Shown piece by piece: positions 16,390-23,656 of a stretch of 64,000 nucleotides of DNA. The stretch comes from Ruminococcus sp. AF31-8BH. GTDB taxonomy: Bacteria; Bacillota; Clostridia; Lachnospirales; Lachnospiraceae. Location of the stretch: NCBI RefSeq assembly GCF_003460605.1, contig NZ_QTVN01000002.1:176573-240572 (forward strand). Reading direction: 5' to 3'. Position 1 is the stretch's first letter. Each line of letters opens with the position of its first letter. Under the pieces are notes generated by a model. It was not told the origin of the DNA. It worked only from the letters and a program-made list of their open reading frames with translations, and did no database searches. Made by a program: the position numbers and the translations under genes.

Positions 16390-16546
16390 TGTTGTTGGAG
16401 CTGCATTAAACCTCATGCTTTTTGTAATCGTTGCCGCAGGTGTACTGGTGATGCTTGATGAAAGAAAAATTAATTGCTTGCAAGCTCTGTTTTATTTTCT
16501 AATGGAAGCCCTGTTTGTACTGAATATTTTTTTGATTACGAGGTGA
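16376..16546 (+). CDS. Small membrane protein
   Basis: A 56-residue protein with two hydrophobic segments (ALNLMLFVIVAAGVLVML and LFYFLMEALFVLNIFLI) separated by a short charged loop. GGGGAGG precedes the ATG. Two-helix phage membrane peptides may be holins, antiholins or exclusion proteins; the sequence does not decide. Confidence 0.6.
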   Translation: MNSLNVVGAALNLMLFVIVAAGVLVMLDERKINCLQALFYFLMEALFVLNIFLITR

Positions 16547-16549
16547 CAA

Positions 16550-16687
16550 ATGTATTTACCAATTCCAATTGGAATTATCCCGATTGAGTTAATCGAAAGG
16601 GTTAAATTCATAAAAGCGCCGCTTCGACTTAATTCATGTAGGCTCGGGAAAGCCTACGAAAGCGATAAGTCGAGGCACCCAGAGTAG
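16550..16687 (+). CDS. Short ORF leading into the tRNA region
   Basis: A 45-codon ORF (MYLPIPIGIIPIELIERVKF at its start) with GAGGTGACAA upstream, 3 nt after the previous stop. Its 3' half runs through a strong hairpin, so only the first 25 residues look protein-like. It may be the stump of a larger gene cut by the tRNA cluster. Confidence 0.4.
   Translation: MYLPIPIGIIPIELIERVKFIKAPLRLNSCRLGKAYESDKSRHPE
16624..16673 (+). ncRNA. Nested hairpin RNA element
   Basis: TCGACTTA (16624-16631) pairs with TAAGTCGA (16666-16673), and inside it GTAGGCT (16638-16644) pairs with AGCCTAC (16651-16657). Flanking GCC and GGC can extend the outer stem. There is no T-run. It may be a processed RNA or spacer structure in the tRNA transcript. 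Confidence 0.45.
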
Positions 16688-16765
16688 CGAATAACAATCT
16701 TTATAGGTTGAAAGTGCTGGACTTTATATATCACACCCCTGGATTAATGGTGCGCCAGGGGGTAA

Positions 16766-16838
16766 TGGGCTATCGCCAAATGGTTAAGGCATAGGATTTT
16801 GGTTCCTATATTTGTCGGTTCGAATCCGACTAGCCCCG
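16766..16838 (+). tRNA. tRNA-Gln (TTG)
   Basis: Cloverleaf: acceptor TGGGCTA/TAGCCCC (first pair U-C mismatched), D arm GCCA...AGGC, anticodon arm TAGGA-TTTTGGT-TCCTA giving anticodon TTG, and T arm GTCGG-TTCGAAT-CCGAC. No CCA is encoded. First of four tRNAs in a largely non-coding phage region. Confidence 0.88.
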
Positions 16839-16894
16839 TTCGCAGTAGTTAATATGCTGCAAAAATGTTCTTTTTTTCATAAGAAACACCTCTA

Positions 16895-16948
16895 GCCTTC
16901 TAGTCTAACTGAGACTGATTAAAGGGACTTCAAATATCCCGGAAGGCG
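16895..16948 (+). ncRNA. tRNA-like fold lacking an anticodon arm
   Basis: GCCTTCT (16895-16901) pairs over 7 bp with GGAAGGC (16941-16947, one G-U pair). A short D-type arm GTCT-AACTG-AGAC follows position 902, then TGATTAAA and a T-type arm GGGAC-TTCAAAT-ATCCC directly abutting the acceptor strand. The anticodon arm is absent. Lying among real tRNAs, it is probably a tRNA derivative or remnant. Confidence 0.4.
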
Positions 16949-17051
16949 TATCTGAAGTATCAGGAGTATTTCAGAAAACCTTTGTTATAGTTGGTGGTTA
17001 AGAACTGTAACAGTGCCAGTTTGGTTACCAGTATTGCCAACTGGTATCTCA

Positions 17052-17124
17052 GGAAGCTTAGTTCAGCGGTAAGAGCAACGGCCTCATAAGCCGTAAGTCC
17101 TGGGTTCGAATCCCAGAGCTTCCA
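17052..17124 (+). tRNA. tRNA-Met/Ile2 type (CAT)
   Basis: Acceptor GGAAGCT/AGCTTCC with discriminator A, anticodon arm ACGGC-CTCATAA-GCCGT (anticodon CAT), T arm CTGGG-TTCGAAT-CCCAG. All stems are perfect. CAT could be elongator Met or lysidine-modified Ile; the lack of three G-C pairs argues against initiator. Confidence 0.88.
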
Positions 17125-17414
17125 TTTCTTCTAAATGCCATTCATCCGTAATATGGGTGGAAAAAACTTCCAGTTGAGTGTGCGGATTGGGTAGATTTAG
17201 GTGCGATACGGCGTAGCCTAAATGGATCTGATTTCCCGGCTGGTATATCTCGGAGTTAAAAATATTAACGCAGCGCACGTTAATAAAAGGAGTTTTCAAG
17301 AGATGCTGCCCAAAGACGCATAAAAATATCCAGTGAATCTACAGCACTAAAACTTGTAGATAGTGGAAAGCATAACACGATAAACCTATTGCTAACCCGG
17401 TTCTTCCGGGTTCT
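17125..17414. other. Non-coding spacer with hairpins in the tRNA array
   Basis: About 290 bp with no supportable gene. It contains ATTTAGG/CCTAAAT (17195-17223), the perfect inverted repeat ATTAACG-CAGCGCA-CGTTAAT (17265-17285) and AACCCGG-TTCT-CCGGGTT (17393-17411) just before tRNA-Tyr. These may direct processing of a long tRNA precursor. Confidence 0.45.
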
Positions 17415-17498
17415 GGGAGAATATACCGTAGGGGTAGCGGGGCTGGCTGTAAACCAGTTGCTATTGTAGCTCGGGTGGTTCGACTCCATCTTCTCCCA
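17415..17498 (+). tRNA. tRNA-Tyr (GTA)
   Basis: Acceptor GGGAGAA/TTCTCCC with discriminator A, anticodon loop CTGTAAA (anticodon GTA), a long variable arm typical of bacterial tRNA-Tyr, and T loop TTCGACT. 84 nt. Confidence 0.88.
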
Positions 17499-17687
17499 CT
17501 GACCGATTAGTGGCTGAAAGTTAGGTGCAAGAAAACACAAATCCTTATCACAGGAATGTATACCGAGTTCCGAATGTGCGTAGGATTATCGGTTGTAAAA
17601 ACAAAGTGTCTTCTTTTGGTAGCCAATAAGTGAATGAGCCACATTCTAACATGAATGATATATGATTCTTCTAGTTGGTCACATTGA
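17499..17687. other. Non-coding spacer
   Basis: About 190 bp between tRNA-Tyr and tRNA-Arg. I see no gene, tRNA T-loop or strong hairpin in it. Confidence 0.4.
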
Positions 17688-17758
17688 CGCAGGATAGAGT
17701 ATAGGTAACTCGCGGGATTCCTTGGCCCGAAATGGTGGTTCAATTCCGCCTCCTGCTA
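17688..17758 (+). tRNA. tRNA-Arg (CCT), divergent
   Basis: D arm GAGT-ATAGGTA-ACTC, anticodon arm CGGGA-TTCCTTG-GCCCG (anticodon CCT, last stem pair A-G mismatched, T at position 37), T arm GGTGG-TTCAATT-CCGCC and acceptor CGCAGGA/TCCTGCT with a mismatched first pair. The mismatches suggest a phage-type or decaying tRNA. Confidence 0.65.
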
Positions 17759-17847
17759 TTCCGGCAGGGACATGGAATAAAACAGGAACGTGAAAACATA
17801 GCAAAGATGATTGAATGCCAGATGAAGCATAGGGAGGAAAGAGAGAA

Positions 17848-18087
17848 ATGATTAAAAAAATTTCTAATTTCTGGTTTAAAAGAAAAACAGATAATCTTAC
17901 GAAAATTCCCCTATTCATAATGATGTTCAATTGGAGAAAATTTCAGAAAGATGGGAAAAATGGAAGTTGCTTGCTATATGCACTTTACCCAGATATTGCA
18001 AAGGATGCATTTTTGAGAGAAAAATTGCAAGAGTGCGTAGATTATATCCGTGATAACTACGATATGGAAACATTTACTAAGATTTGA
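17848..18087 (+). CDS. Hypothetical phage protein
   Basis: A 79-residue basic protein, AGGGAGGAAAG upstream of the ATG. An upstream frame ending KHREEREK overlaps its start as ATGA, suggesting a coupled gene whose 5' part has been lost. The C-terminal half (DAFLREKLQECVDYIRDNYD) is helical. Unknown function. Confidence 0.6.
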   Translation: MIKKISNFWFKRKTDNLTKIPLFIMMFNWRKFQKDGKNGSCLLYALYPDIAKDAFLREKLQECVDYIRDNYDMETFTKI

Positions 18088-18097
18088 GGAGAATGCC

Positions 18098-18409
18098 ATG
18101 AGAATTGAAGATTTAAAGAATTGGACTGTAGATCAGCTAAAAAATGAGGTTGTTCGGTTTTCTGAAGAATGCGAGAAGAAACAGCATGAAATTCTTGATT
18201 TAAAAGAGAAATTAGATATAGCAACAAAAAAGATGTGGTGCGATGAGCTAATTAGCAGAATGCCTATTGAAGAAAAATCCAAACCCACTACTAAATGGTA
18301 TGATGAACGACACCAGTCCGACTGCATCACAATCAATCAACTTTATACAACAATAGATGTTATAGTTGACCGATACGCTAATTTAAGGAAAAACAAAGGA
18401 ATGTGCTGA
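18098..18409 (+). CDS. Hypothetical coiled-coil protein
   Basis: A 103-residue protein from ATG at 18098 (GAGGAGAATGCC upstream). Residues 5-50 form a predicted coiled coil (LKNEVVRFSEECEKKQHEIL). It lies in a run of small, tightly packed left-arm genes, 2 nt before the next. Unknown function. Confidence 0.6.
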   Translation: MRIEDLKNWTVDQLKNEVVRFSEECEKKQHEILDLKEKLDIATKKMWCDELISRMPIEEKSKPTTKWYDERHQSDCITINQLYTTIDVIVDRYANLRKNKGMC

Positions 18410-18410
18410 T

Positions 18411-18761
18411 ATGGGCGAGAAAGACGAATTAAAGCATTTCTTTACATGTAATGGTGAAGTGATTGAAGAAATAGCAGGGATTTCAATTTCGGATGGGACT
18501 GTTATCGAAGGCGGTATTCTTCACAGAAATGAGGACGGCACACTTTGTAGCATAGGCAAGCCAGTAAGTATTGAACTTGAATGTAAATTAAGTAATGAAC
18601 TATTTTGGACACTAGTTGCCCCAAATCGAATAAACCAGAATAATTTCCGAAAAAAGCATGGCATTCCGAAACGGAGGAAAATTAATGGATCAAGAAAAAA
18701 CAAAAGGTTGTCCAGAATGGAAGACACAAGTACAACAGGCACCTGCCAAAGAAATTGTTGA
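18411..18761 (+). CDS. Hypothetical phage protein
   Basis: A 116-residue ORF starting MGEKDELKHFFTCNGEVIEE. The first 90 residues look like a real globular protein; the last 25 (RKNKRLSRMEDTSTTGT) read across the next gene in another frame and look like an accidental extension, perhaps from a small indel. Function unknown. Confidence 0.52.
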   Translation: MGEKDELKHFFTCNGEVIEEIAGISISDGTVIEGGILHRNEDGTLCSIGKPVSIELECKLSNELFWTLVAPNRINQNNFRKKHGIPKRRKINGSRKNKRLSRMEDTSTTGTCQRNC

Positions 18762-18882
18762 CTTTGCAAAAGCACATCCATGCGATTATATGAGAAAATG
18801 CTTAGAGCAATATCCGTATTGGGGAAACCAAGACAATGGTTTTAATAGGAAGAAATTTAAGGAGATTTTTAATGAGCATTAA
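18685..18882 (+). CDS. Hypothetical phage protein
   Basis: A 65-residue protein from ATG at 18685, preceded by CGGAGGAAAATTA. It contains a HPCDYMRKCLEQYPYWG segment rich in aromatics and Cys. It overlaps both neighbours by a few codons. Unknown function. Confidence 0.58.
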   Translation: MDQEKTKGCPEWKTQVQQAPAKEIVDFAKAHPCDYMRKCLEQYPYWGNQDNGFNRKKFKEIFNEH

Positions 18883-19105
18883 ATCAGCATTGGAATCCGA
18901 AGGAATAGATTTTTCTGAATATATGAACCCACCAGAGCAGTGGAATGGACAGGCATTAATACGGAATATCAATGGAACGAAATACGCCTGTTGTCCTTTT
19001 TGCCAAAAGAAAGCACTTCTGATTAGCCCGAACACAAAGATTCAGCATCTTAAATTAAAATGCAAGGGAAGCAACTGCAAGAAAGAGTTCGAGGTGAATG
19101 TATGA
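18872..19105 (+). CDS. Small zinc-ribbon protein
   Basis: A 77-residue protein from ATG at 18872 (AAGGAGATTTTTA upstream). Cys pairs CCPFC and CKGSNC are spaced as in a zinc ribbon, with basic residues nearby, so nucleic-acid binding is likely. It ends in ATGA overlap with the next gene. Confidence 0.6.
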   Translation: MSIKSALESEGIDFSEYMNPPEQWNGQALIRNINGTKYACCPFCQKKALLISPNTKIQHLKLKCKGSNCKKEFEVNV

Positions 19106-19656
19106 AAGAATTAATCAGCCCTGTTCCGATTGAAATTACTGATCTTGGAATGGAACTTTATGCTCAAATTGAGATTGAAGAAATTCTTCTCACATCATAT
19201 CCACCAATCCAAAAAACTATTTTAAAATTCATCACTGATTTCACCGTGCCCAGATTTGGCAATTATTCGATAAAAATAAAAAATGATGATGCTGTGATAA
19301 AATGTTATGTTGGAAACACTTTAGGCACTTTCATTCAGAAAGACGCAGGTGAAAGAACTGTTGCTGAATGGTATAAAGTTATATCACGCTCGGAAAAGCA
19401 TGGAAGAGACAATCCGCTGAATTGCCAAATACTTCCACTATCACCTTGCCAAAATGCAAATAAGACATCCGAATGCGACCATGATTTTGAAAAATGTGAG
19501 ATATCTAATCCTTATAATTATGATTTTGATGAATTTAAGCCATGTGACTCTAATCAACGTTTTCATCCGTATTATTGTAAAAAGTGCGGAATACTTATTT
19601 TGAAAAAAGTAGTTGATAATGGACGAGGAGTAGACAAATTTTTATGGGAGGAATAA
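19102..19656 (+). CDS. Hypothetical phage protein with C-terminal Cys/His cluster
   Basis: A 184-residue protein starting at the ATGA overlap (19102). The C-terminal part has a CDHDFEKC motif and, further on, FHPYYCKKCG, consistent with one metal site. No family is recognised. It directly precedes the RNA-ligase-like gene and may work with it. Confidence 0.6.
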   Translation: MKELISPVPIEITDLGMELYAQIEIEEILLTSYPPIQKTILKFITDFTVPRFGNYSIKIKNDDAVIKCYVGNTLGTFIQKDAGERTVAEWYKVISRSEKHGRDNPLNCQILPLSPCQNANKTSECDHDFEKCEISNPYNYDFDEFKPCDSNQRFHPYYCKKCGILILKKVVDNGRGVDKFLWEE

Positions 19657-19658
19657 GA

Positions 19659-20243
19659 ATGAAAAAGATACCAACATTATTTGAACGAGAATTCAAAGAC
19701 CATAAGGTTGTAAAGGTTCTTCCAAAAGTGCATCCAGTTATGGAATGGGTACTTGAATGAGAAGGGATTGCAACGGTCAAATATGATGGTTCTTGCTGTG
19801 CAGTAATTGACGGAAAATTTTATAAACGATACGACTGCAAGAAGGGTAAAATACAACCAGAGGGATTTATCCCTTGCTGTGATCCAGATTCCATTACAGG
19901 TCACTGGCCTGGATGGGTAAAGATTGATGAGAATGATCCGTCTGATAAGTGGTTTGTAAAAGCGTATAATTTTTCAATGCAATGTAATCTTAGCCCATGG
20001 GTGGACGGCACGTATGAAGCTATTGGAAAACATTTTAATGGAAATCCATATAACTATAATTACGATGACCTTATCCCACATGGGAGAAATATCGTTGAAG
20101 TCGAGCGTACATTTGATGGAATCAAGAAATATCTTTCCGAACACGAGATAGAAGGATTAGTTTTCTGGAAGGACGGAAGCCCACAATGCAAAATCAAACG
20201 TTCAGATTTTGGCTTTGAATGGCCAGTAAAGGAGAATTTATGA
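19659..20243 (+). pseudogene. RNA-ligase-like protein (DUF5565 type) with in-frame TGA
   Basis: The frame starts at ATG 19659 (GGGAGGAATAAGA upstream) and is interrupted by TGA at 19758-19760 (codon 34); after it the frame continues for 160 codons. Nucleotidyltransferase motifs of the ligase superfamily are intact: motif I VKYDGS, a YKRYD strand, motif IV EIEGLVFW and motif V KIKR. Homologous proteins seal RNA nicks via a lysyl-AMP intermediate. A single base change could restore the frame. TGA is an ordinary stop in neighbouring genes, so recoding is unlikely. Confidence 0.7.
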
Positions 20244-20404
20244 ATCCAGTATTTATATTTCTAGTGATATGTGGAGCGGCAGTAGTATGGTTCCTGCTTT
20301 ACAAATTATTTCAACCACTAGGTAAATTATTGAACCACATTGGCAGAAATGCTATTGATGAGTTAAATAAAGACGAAAGTCAAAAAGAGGAGGATAATAA
20401 ATGA
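20240..20404 (+). CDS. Small membrane protein
   Basis: A 54-residue protein from ATG at 20240, overlapping the ligase stop as ATGA, with AAAGGAG upstream. One transmembrane helix (FIFLVICGAAVVWFLLYKLF) is followed by an acidic tail. It overlaps the SPFH gene by 4 nt and is presumably its small membrane partner. Confidence 0.65.
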   Translation: MNPVFIFLVICGAAVVWFLLYKLFQPLGKLLNHIGRNAIDELNKDESQKEEDNK

Positions 20405-21354
20405 AAAAAGGACTTTTAGGTGGAATTGGATTAGCTGTTGTAATCATTGCAGGACTTATATGTGTTGCAAAGTGCAGTGTGAGAGTTCCGGCTGGTTACA
20501 TTGCGGTAGAGTACAAAATGAACGGAGGAATCTCTAAGAATGTACTTACTCAGGGATGGCATGTGATTTCACCAACAGTAAAAACTTCTCTGTATTCCGT
20601 AGGAATCGAGCAATCATATCTTACATCTGAAGATAAGGGCGATTCTCCAAAAGACGAAAGTTTCAAGACACCTACAGCAGATGGCAAATCACTTCAAGTT
20701 GACCTTGAATTTTCTTATAAATTCGATCAAAATAGAGTTACCGATGTGTTTACTCAGTTCAAAGGTCAATCAGGAGAATCCGTAAAAAACACCTTTATCA
20801 AGCCTAAGATGAAAGCATGGACGCAGGAAGTAACTGCGAAGTATCCAGTAACAGATGTTTTCGGTGATAAACGCCAGGAACTGAATGAAGCACTTGACGA
20901 ATATCTTAAGCAGAAGTTTGAGCCATACGGAATTATTATTGATACAGTAAACTTTACTTCTATTTCCACTGATGATGAAACACAGGCTGCAATTCAGAAG
21001 AAAGTGAACGCTCAACAGGAGCTTGAACTTGCTAACATTGAAGCTAAAACAGCAAAAGTACAAGCTGATAAAGATAAAGAAGTTGCACTGATTGCTGCCG
21101 AACAGGAAAAGGAGAAAGCATCTATCCAAGCGGAACAGGCAAAGATTGATGCAGAAGGAAAAGCAGAAGCAATTAAGATTAAAGCAGAAGCTGAAGCAGA
21201 AGCAAATAGAAAAATCGCAGAATCTCTTACTCCCGAACTGATTGAAAAACAGAAAATTGATAAATGGAATGGTGAAGTACCAAAAATTCAAGGAAGTAAT
21301 ACTTCTACCATCGTAGATACAAGAGATATGACAGCTGATGAGAATGCTAAATAA
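20401..21354 (+). CDS. SPFH / band 7 (prohibitin-like) protein
   Basis: A 317-residue membrane scaffold protein. One N-terminal transmembrane helix (GGIGLAVVIIAGLICVAKCS), an SPFH domain to about residue 200 (VPAGYIAVEYKMNGG, YGIIIDTVNFTSIS), and a long Ala/Lys/Glu coiled coil (about 200-290). SPFH proteins build membrane microdomains; phage-borne copies are of unknown purpose, possibly modulating host membrane proteases or superinfection. It is the last gene before the terminator and terL. Confidence 0.88.
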   Translation: MKKGLLGGIGLAVVIIAGLICVAKCSVRVPAGYIAVEYKMNGGISKNVLTQGWHVISPTVKTSLYSVGIEQSYLTSEDKGDSPKDESFKTPTADGKSLQVDLEFSYKFDQNRVTDVFTQFKGQSGESVKNTFIKPKMKAWTQEVTAKYPVTDVFGDKRQELNEALDEYLKQKFEPYGIIIDTVNFTSISTDDETQAAIQKKVNAQQELELANIEAKTAKVQADKDKEVALIAAEQEKEKASIQAEQAKIDAEGKAEAIKIKAEAEAEANRKIAESLTPELIEKQKIDKWNGEVPKIQGSNTSTIVDTRDMTADENAK

Positions 21355-21382
21355 TAAATAAAACAGTCAAGAGAGCCACATG

Positions 21383-21429
21383 AGAGCCAGACTAAATCCT
21401 AAAAAGAAAGGAGGTCTGGCTCTATTTTT
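21383..21429 (+). terminator. Terminator whose loop holds the terL ribosome-binding site
   Basis: AGAGCCAGAC (21383-21392) pairs perfectly with GTCTGGCTCT (21414-21423) and is followed by ATTTTT and the terL ATG at 21430. The loop contains AAAGGAGG, the terL Shine-Dalgarno. Hairpin formation would both stop transcription and mask initiation. Confidence 0.8.
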
Positions 21430-23124
21430 ATGGGAAAAATTACAGAAGGTTCGCTTGAATGGTATCGGACAGTCCTAAATCAGATTATCAGTAGCGACAT
21501 GACAATCTATCAAAATCAAAAAGATTGCCTTGATTTGCTCTTAAATATGAATATTGACCTTCCTTTCGACAAGAACCAAGAAGCACGGAAAATGGCTATG
21601 AAAGTAAGTCAATACTCACATAACATAGCAGAGAAGTGTGCTGCATTAACTGGAAGTGGTAATTTTGACGATATCTACTGGCAGTATTTATTGCTGGAAG
21701 CACCACATTTATTTGAAAGTTACTTGCTTTATATGGAAAAAAATAGACCAGACAGCAAGAAATTTTATATTCCACGAAGAAAAACACTACATGTGGTAGC
21801 CCAAGACTTACAGGATTTGGAAGAAAGAAAAATAGAGTTTTATGGTCTATCGCTTCCAAGCCGTGTTGGAAAATCTACTATGTGTATTTTCTTTATGTCT
21901 TGGATAATGGGTAAAAGACCGAATAGTCATAGTGCAATGGGCGGTCATTCTGGAAAACTGGCAAAAGGATTTTACGGAGAACTTCTTAATCTCATTAATA
22001 CACAGGAATACAACTACAGTGAAATTTTCCCGCAATCGAAACTTCAAAAACAGAGTGCTGATGATTTTGAAATAAACCTGGACAAGCCAGACCGATTTGC
22101 AACAATGACTTGCCGTGGTATTGAAGGTACTTGGACAGGTGCCGTTGACATTTCTTCCGATGGGTATTTGTACGTGGATGACCTTGTAAGAGATAGGCAA
22201 CATTCATTAAGCCCTACCCGATTGGAAAATACATATCAAGAATATCTGAACAAGATGGTTGACCGTAAGATTGATGGTGCAAGAGAACTTATGGTTGGAA
22301 CCAGATGGAATTTATATGACCCTCTTGGAAAAATTGAGAAGCTAAATCGGGATAATCCAATGTATCGGTTTAGAAAAATTTCAGCTTTGAACGATGATGG
22401 TGAATCCAATTTCGATTATGAGTATGGCGTTGGATTTTCAACAAAATATTATGTTGATATGAAAGCTAGGCTAGACTCTAACGAATGGGAAGCTAAATAT
22501 CAGCAAAAGCCCTTCTTGCGTGAAGGAATTGTGTTTGCAGCTGATGAATTGAGATATTATAACGGCGTTCTACCAGAAGGTGGATTTGTTAAAAATGTTT
22601 CTGCTTGCGATGTTGCGTGGGGTGGTGGCGATAGCTTATCAATGCCAGTGGGTGCAGAATACGAAAATGGAGATGTGTATATATATGACTGGATTTTTAG
22701 TACAGCGCCCAAAGAAGGAACATTGCCATTAGTTGTTGGAAGAATCATGGGAAATAATATTCAATCTATCAATTTTGAAGCAAATAATGGTGGAGATATG
22801 TATGCCTATTATGTAAATGAACGCTTGAAAGAACATAAATACGCTTGCAGCACGACAAGTACAAAAGCACCTTCAAAACAAGCAAAAAAAGAAAAAATAA
22901 ATCAATATTCCGGGGATGTTAAGCAAAATTTTATATTTTTGGCTCCGAAATATCAAGATAAACAGTATCAAAAGGCTATGGATGAATTAACTACATTCGT
23001 CTATATTGGTGATAATGAACATGATGACGCTGCCGATGGAGTTACGCAGCTTGCAATAACGCTTGCCGGCAAAAGATTTGCAGAAGTAAAAGCAACCAAA
23101 AATTTTATGTGGGGAAGGAGATAG
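21430..23124 (+). CDS. terL: Terminase large subunit
   Basis: A 564-residue packaging motor. The ATPase half has a Walker A-like SLPSRVGKST (about residues 141-150) and an acidic YLYVDDLV (about 246-252). The nuclease half has an RNase H-like SACDVAWGGGDS near residue 392 and HDDAADGV near 529, the expected metal ligands. Length matches the family. It opens the virion region, and its expression is probably gated by the terminator hairpin immediately upstream. Confidence 0.93.
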   Translation: MGKITEGSLEWYRTVLNQIISSDMTIYQNQKDCLDLLLNMNIDLPFDKNQEARKMAMKVSQYSHNIAEKCAALTGSGNFDDIYWQYLLLEAPHLFESYLLYMEKNRPDSKKFYIPRRKTLHVVAQDLQDLEERKIEFYGLSLPSRVGKSTMCIFFMSWIMGKRPNSHSAMGGHSGKLAKGFYGELLNLINTQEYNYSEIFPQSKLQKQSADDFEINLDKPDRFATMTCRGIEGTWTGAVDISSDGYLYVDDLVRDRQHSLSPTRLENTYQEYLNKMVDRKIDGARELMVGTRWNLYDPLGKIEKLNRDNPMYRFRKISALNDDGESNFDYEYGVGFSTKYYVDMKARLDSNEWEAKYQQKPFLREGIVFAADELRYYNGVLPEGGFVKNVSACDVAWGGGDSLSMPVGAEYENGDVYIYDWIFSTAPKEGTLPLVVGRIMGNNIQSINFEANNGGDMYAYYVNERLKEHKYACSTTSTKAPSKQAKKEKINQYSGDVKQNFIFLAPKYQDKQYQKAMDELTTFVYIGDNEHDDAADGVTQLAITLAGKRFAEVKATKNFMWGRR

Positions 23125-23127
23125 AGT

Positions 23128-23550
23128 ATGATGACTACAGCTCAATATTTACGCCAGATTGAAAATTATGATAACAGAATCAAAAACAAGCTTATCGAAG
23201 AAGAACAGCTCAGTTCTCTTTCCACAAGTGTATCTGCAATTCCTGTTGGAGAAAAGGTACAAACTTCTGTAAAACGTGATCCGATGGGAGATATGGTTGC
23301 AAAGATATTTGATCTGCGAGAAGAGATTTCAAAAATGATATCCGAATTTTTACAAAAAAAACAAGAAATAGTTCGAACCATAGAACAGGTTGAAGATCCA
23401 TTACTATATGACATATTATTTAAGCACTATGTTGAGTACAAATCTTTGGTTCGCATTGCAGATGAGATGGGTTATTCAGAGATTCACATTAAAAAAAAGC
23501 ATTTAAAAGCCATAGCAGAAATAAAAAAGATAAAAGGTTTTGAAAGATGA
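23128..23550 (+). CDS. DUF1492 / sigma-region-4-like protein
   Basis: A 140-residue helical protein with a C-terminal helix-turn-helix like sigma region 4 (SLVRIADEMGYSEIHIKKKH). Related ArpU-type proteins regulate phage late genes. AAGGAG precedes the start. Its stop codon lies inside the first box of the late-promoter module, directly ahead of the portal gene, making it a good candidate activator of those modules. Confidence 0.78.
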   Translation: MMTTAQYLRQIENYDNRIKNKLIEEEQLSSLSTSVSAIPVGEKVQTSVKRDPMGDMVAKIFDLREEISKMISEFLQKKQEIVRTIEQVEDPLLYDILFKHYVEYKSLVRIADEMGYSEIHIKKKHLKAIAEIKKIKGFER

Positions 23551-23591
23551 TACCGAAGTATACTGAATGATACCGCCAATATGTGTAAAAT
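23547..23591 (+). promoter_or_regulatory. Late-promoter module, copy 1 (head genes)
   Basis: ATGATACC at 23547-23554 and again at 23567-23574 (20 bp period) with TATACTGA between, then TATGTG and a -10-like TAAAAT at 23586-23591. No -35 hexamer is evident, so an activator bound to the boxes is likely. The first box includes the stop codon of the upstream gene. Copies 2 and 3 are at 32811 and 50588. Confidence 0.75.
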
Positions 23592-23600
23592 ATAAAGTAG

Positions 23601-23635
23601 AGCATTGGATTAAAATATCCAGTGCTTTTTATTTT
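23601..23635 (+). terminator. Leader terminator before the portal gene
   Basis: AGCATTGGAT pairs with ATCCAGTGCT (one G-U) around TAAAAT, followed by TTTTTATTTT. It lies between the promoter module and the portal ribosome-binding site, so portal expression requires read-through. Confidence 0.75.
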
Positions 23636-23656
23636 GCAGAAAGGATGGTTCGGCTC

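Noticed and set aside
19659-20243. UGA recoding (as Trp or selenocysteine) in the ligase-like gene
   Set aside because: Many neighbouring genes end in TGA and no selenocysteine hairpin is evident; a nonsense mutation is simpler.
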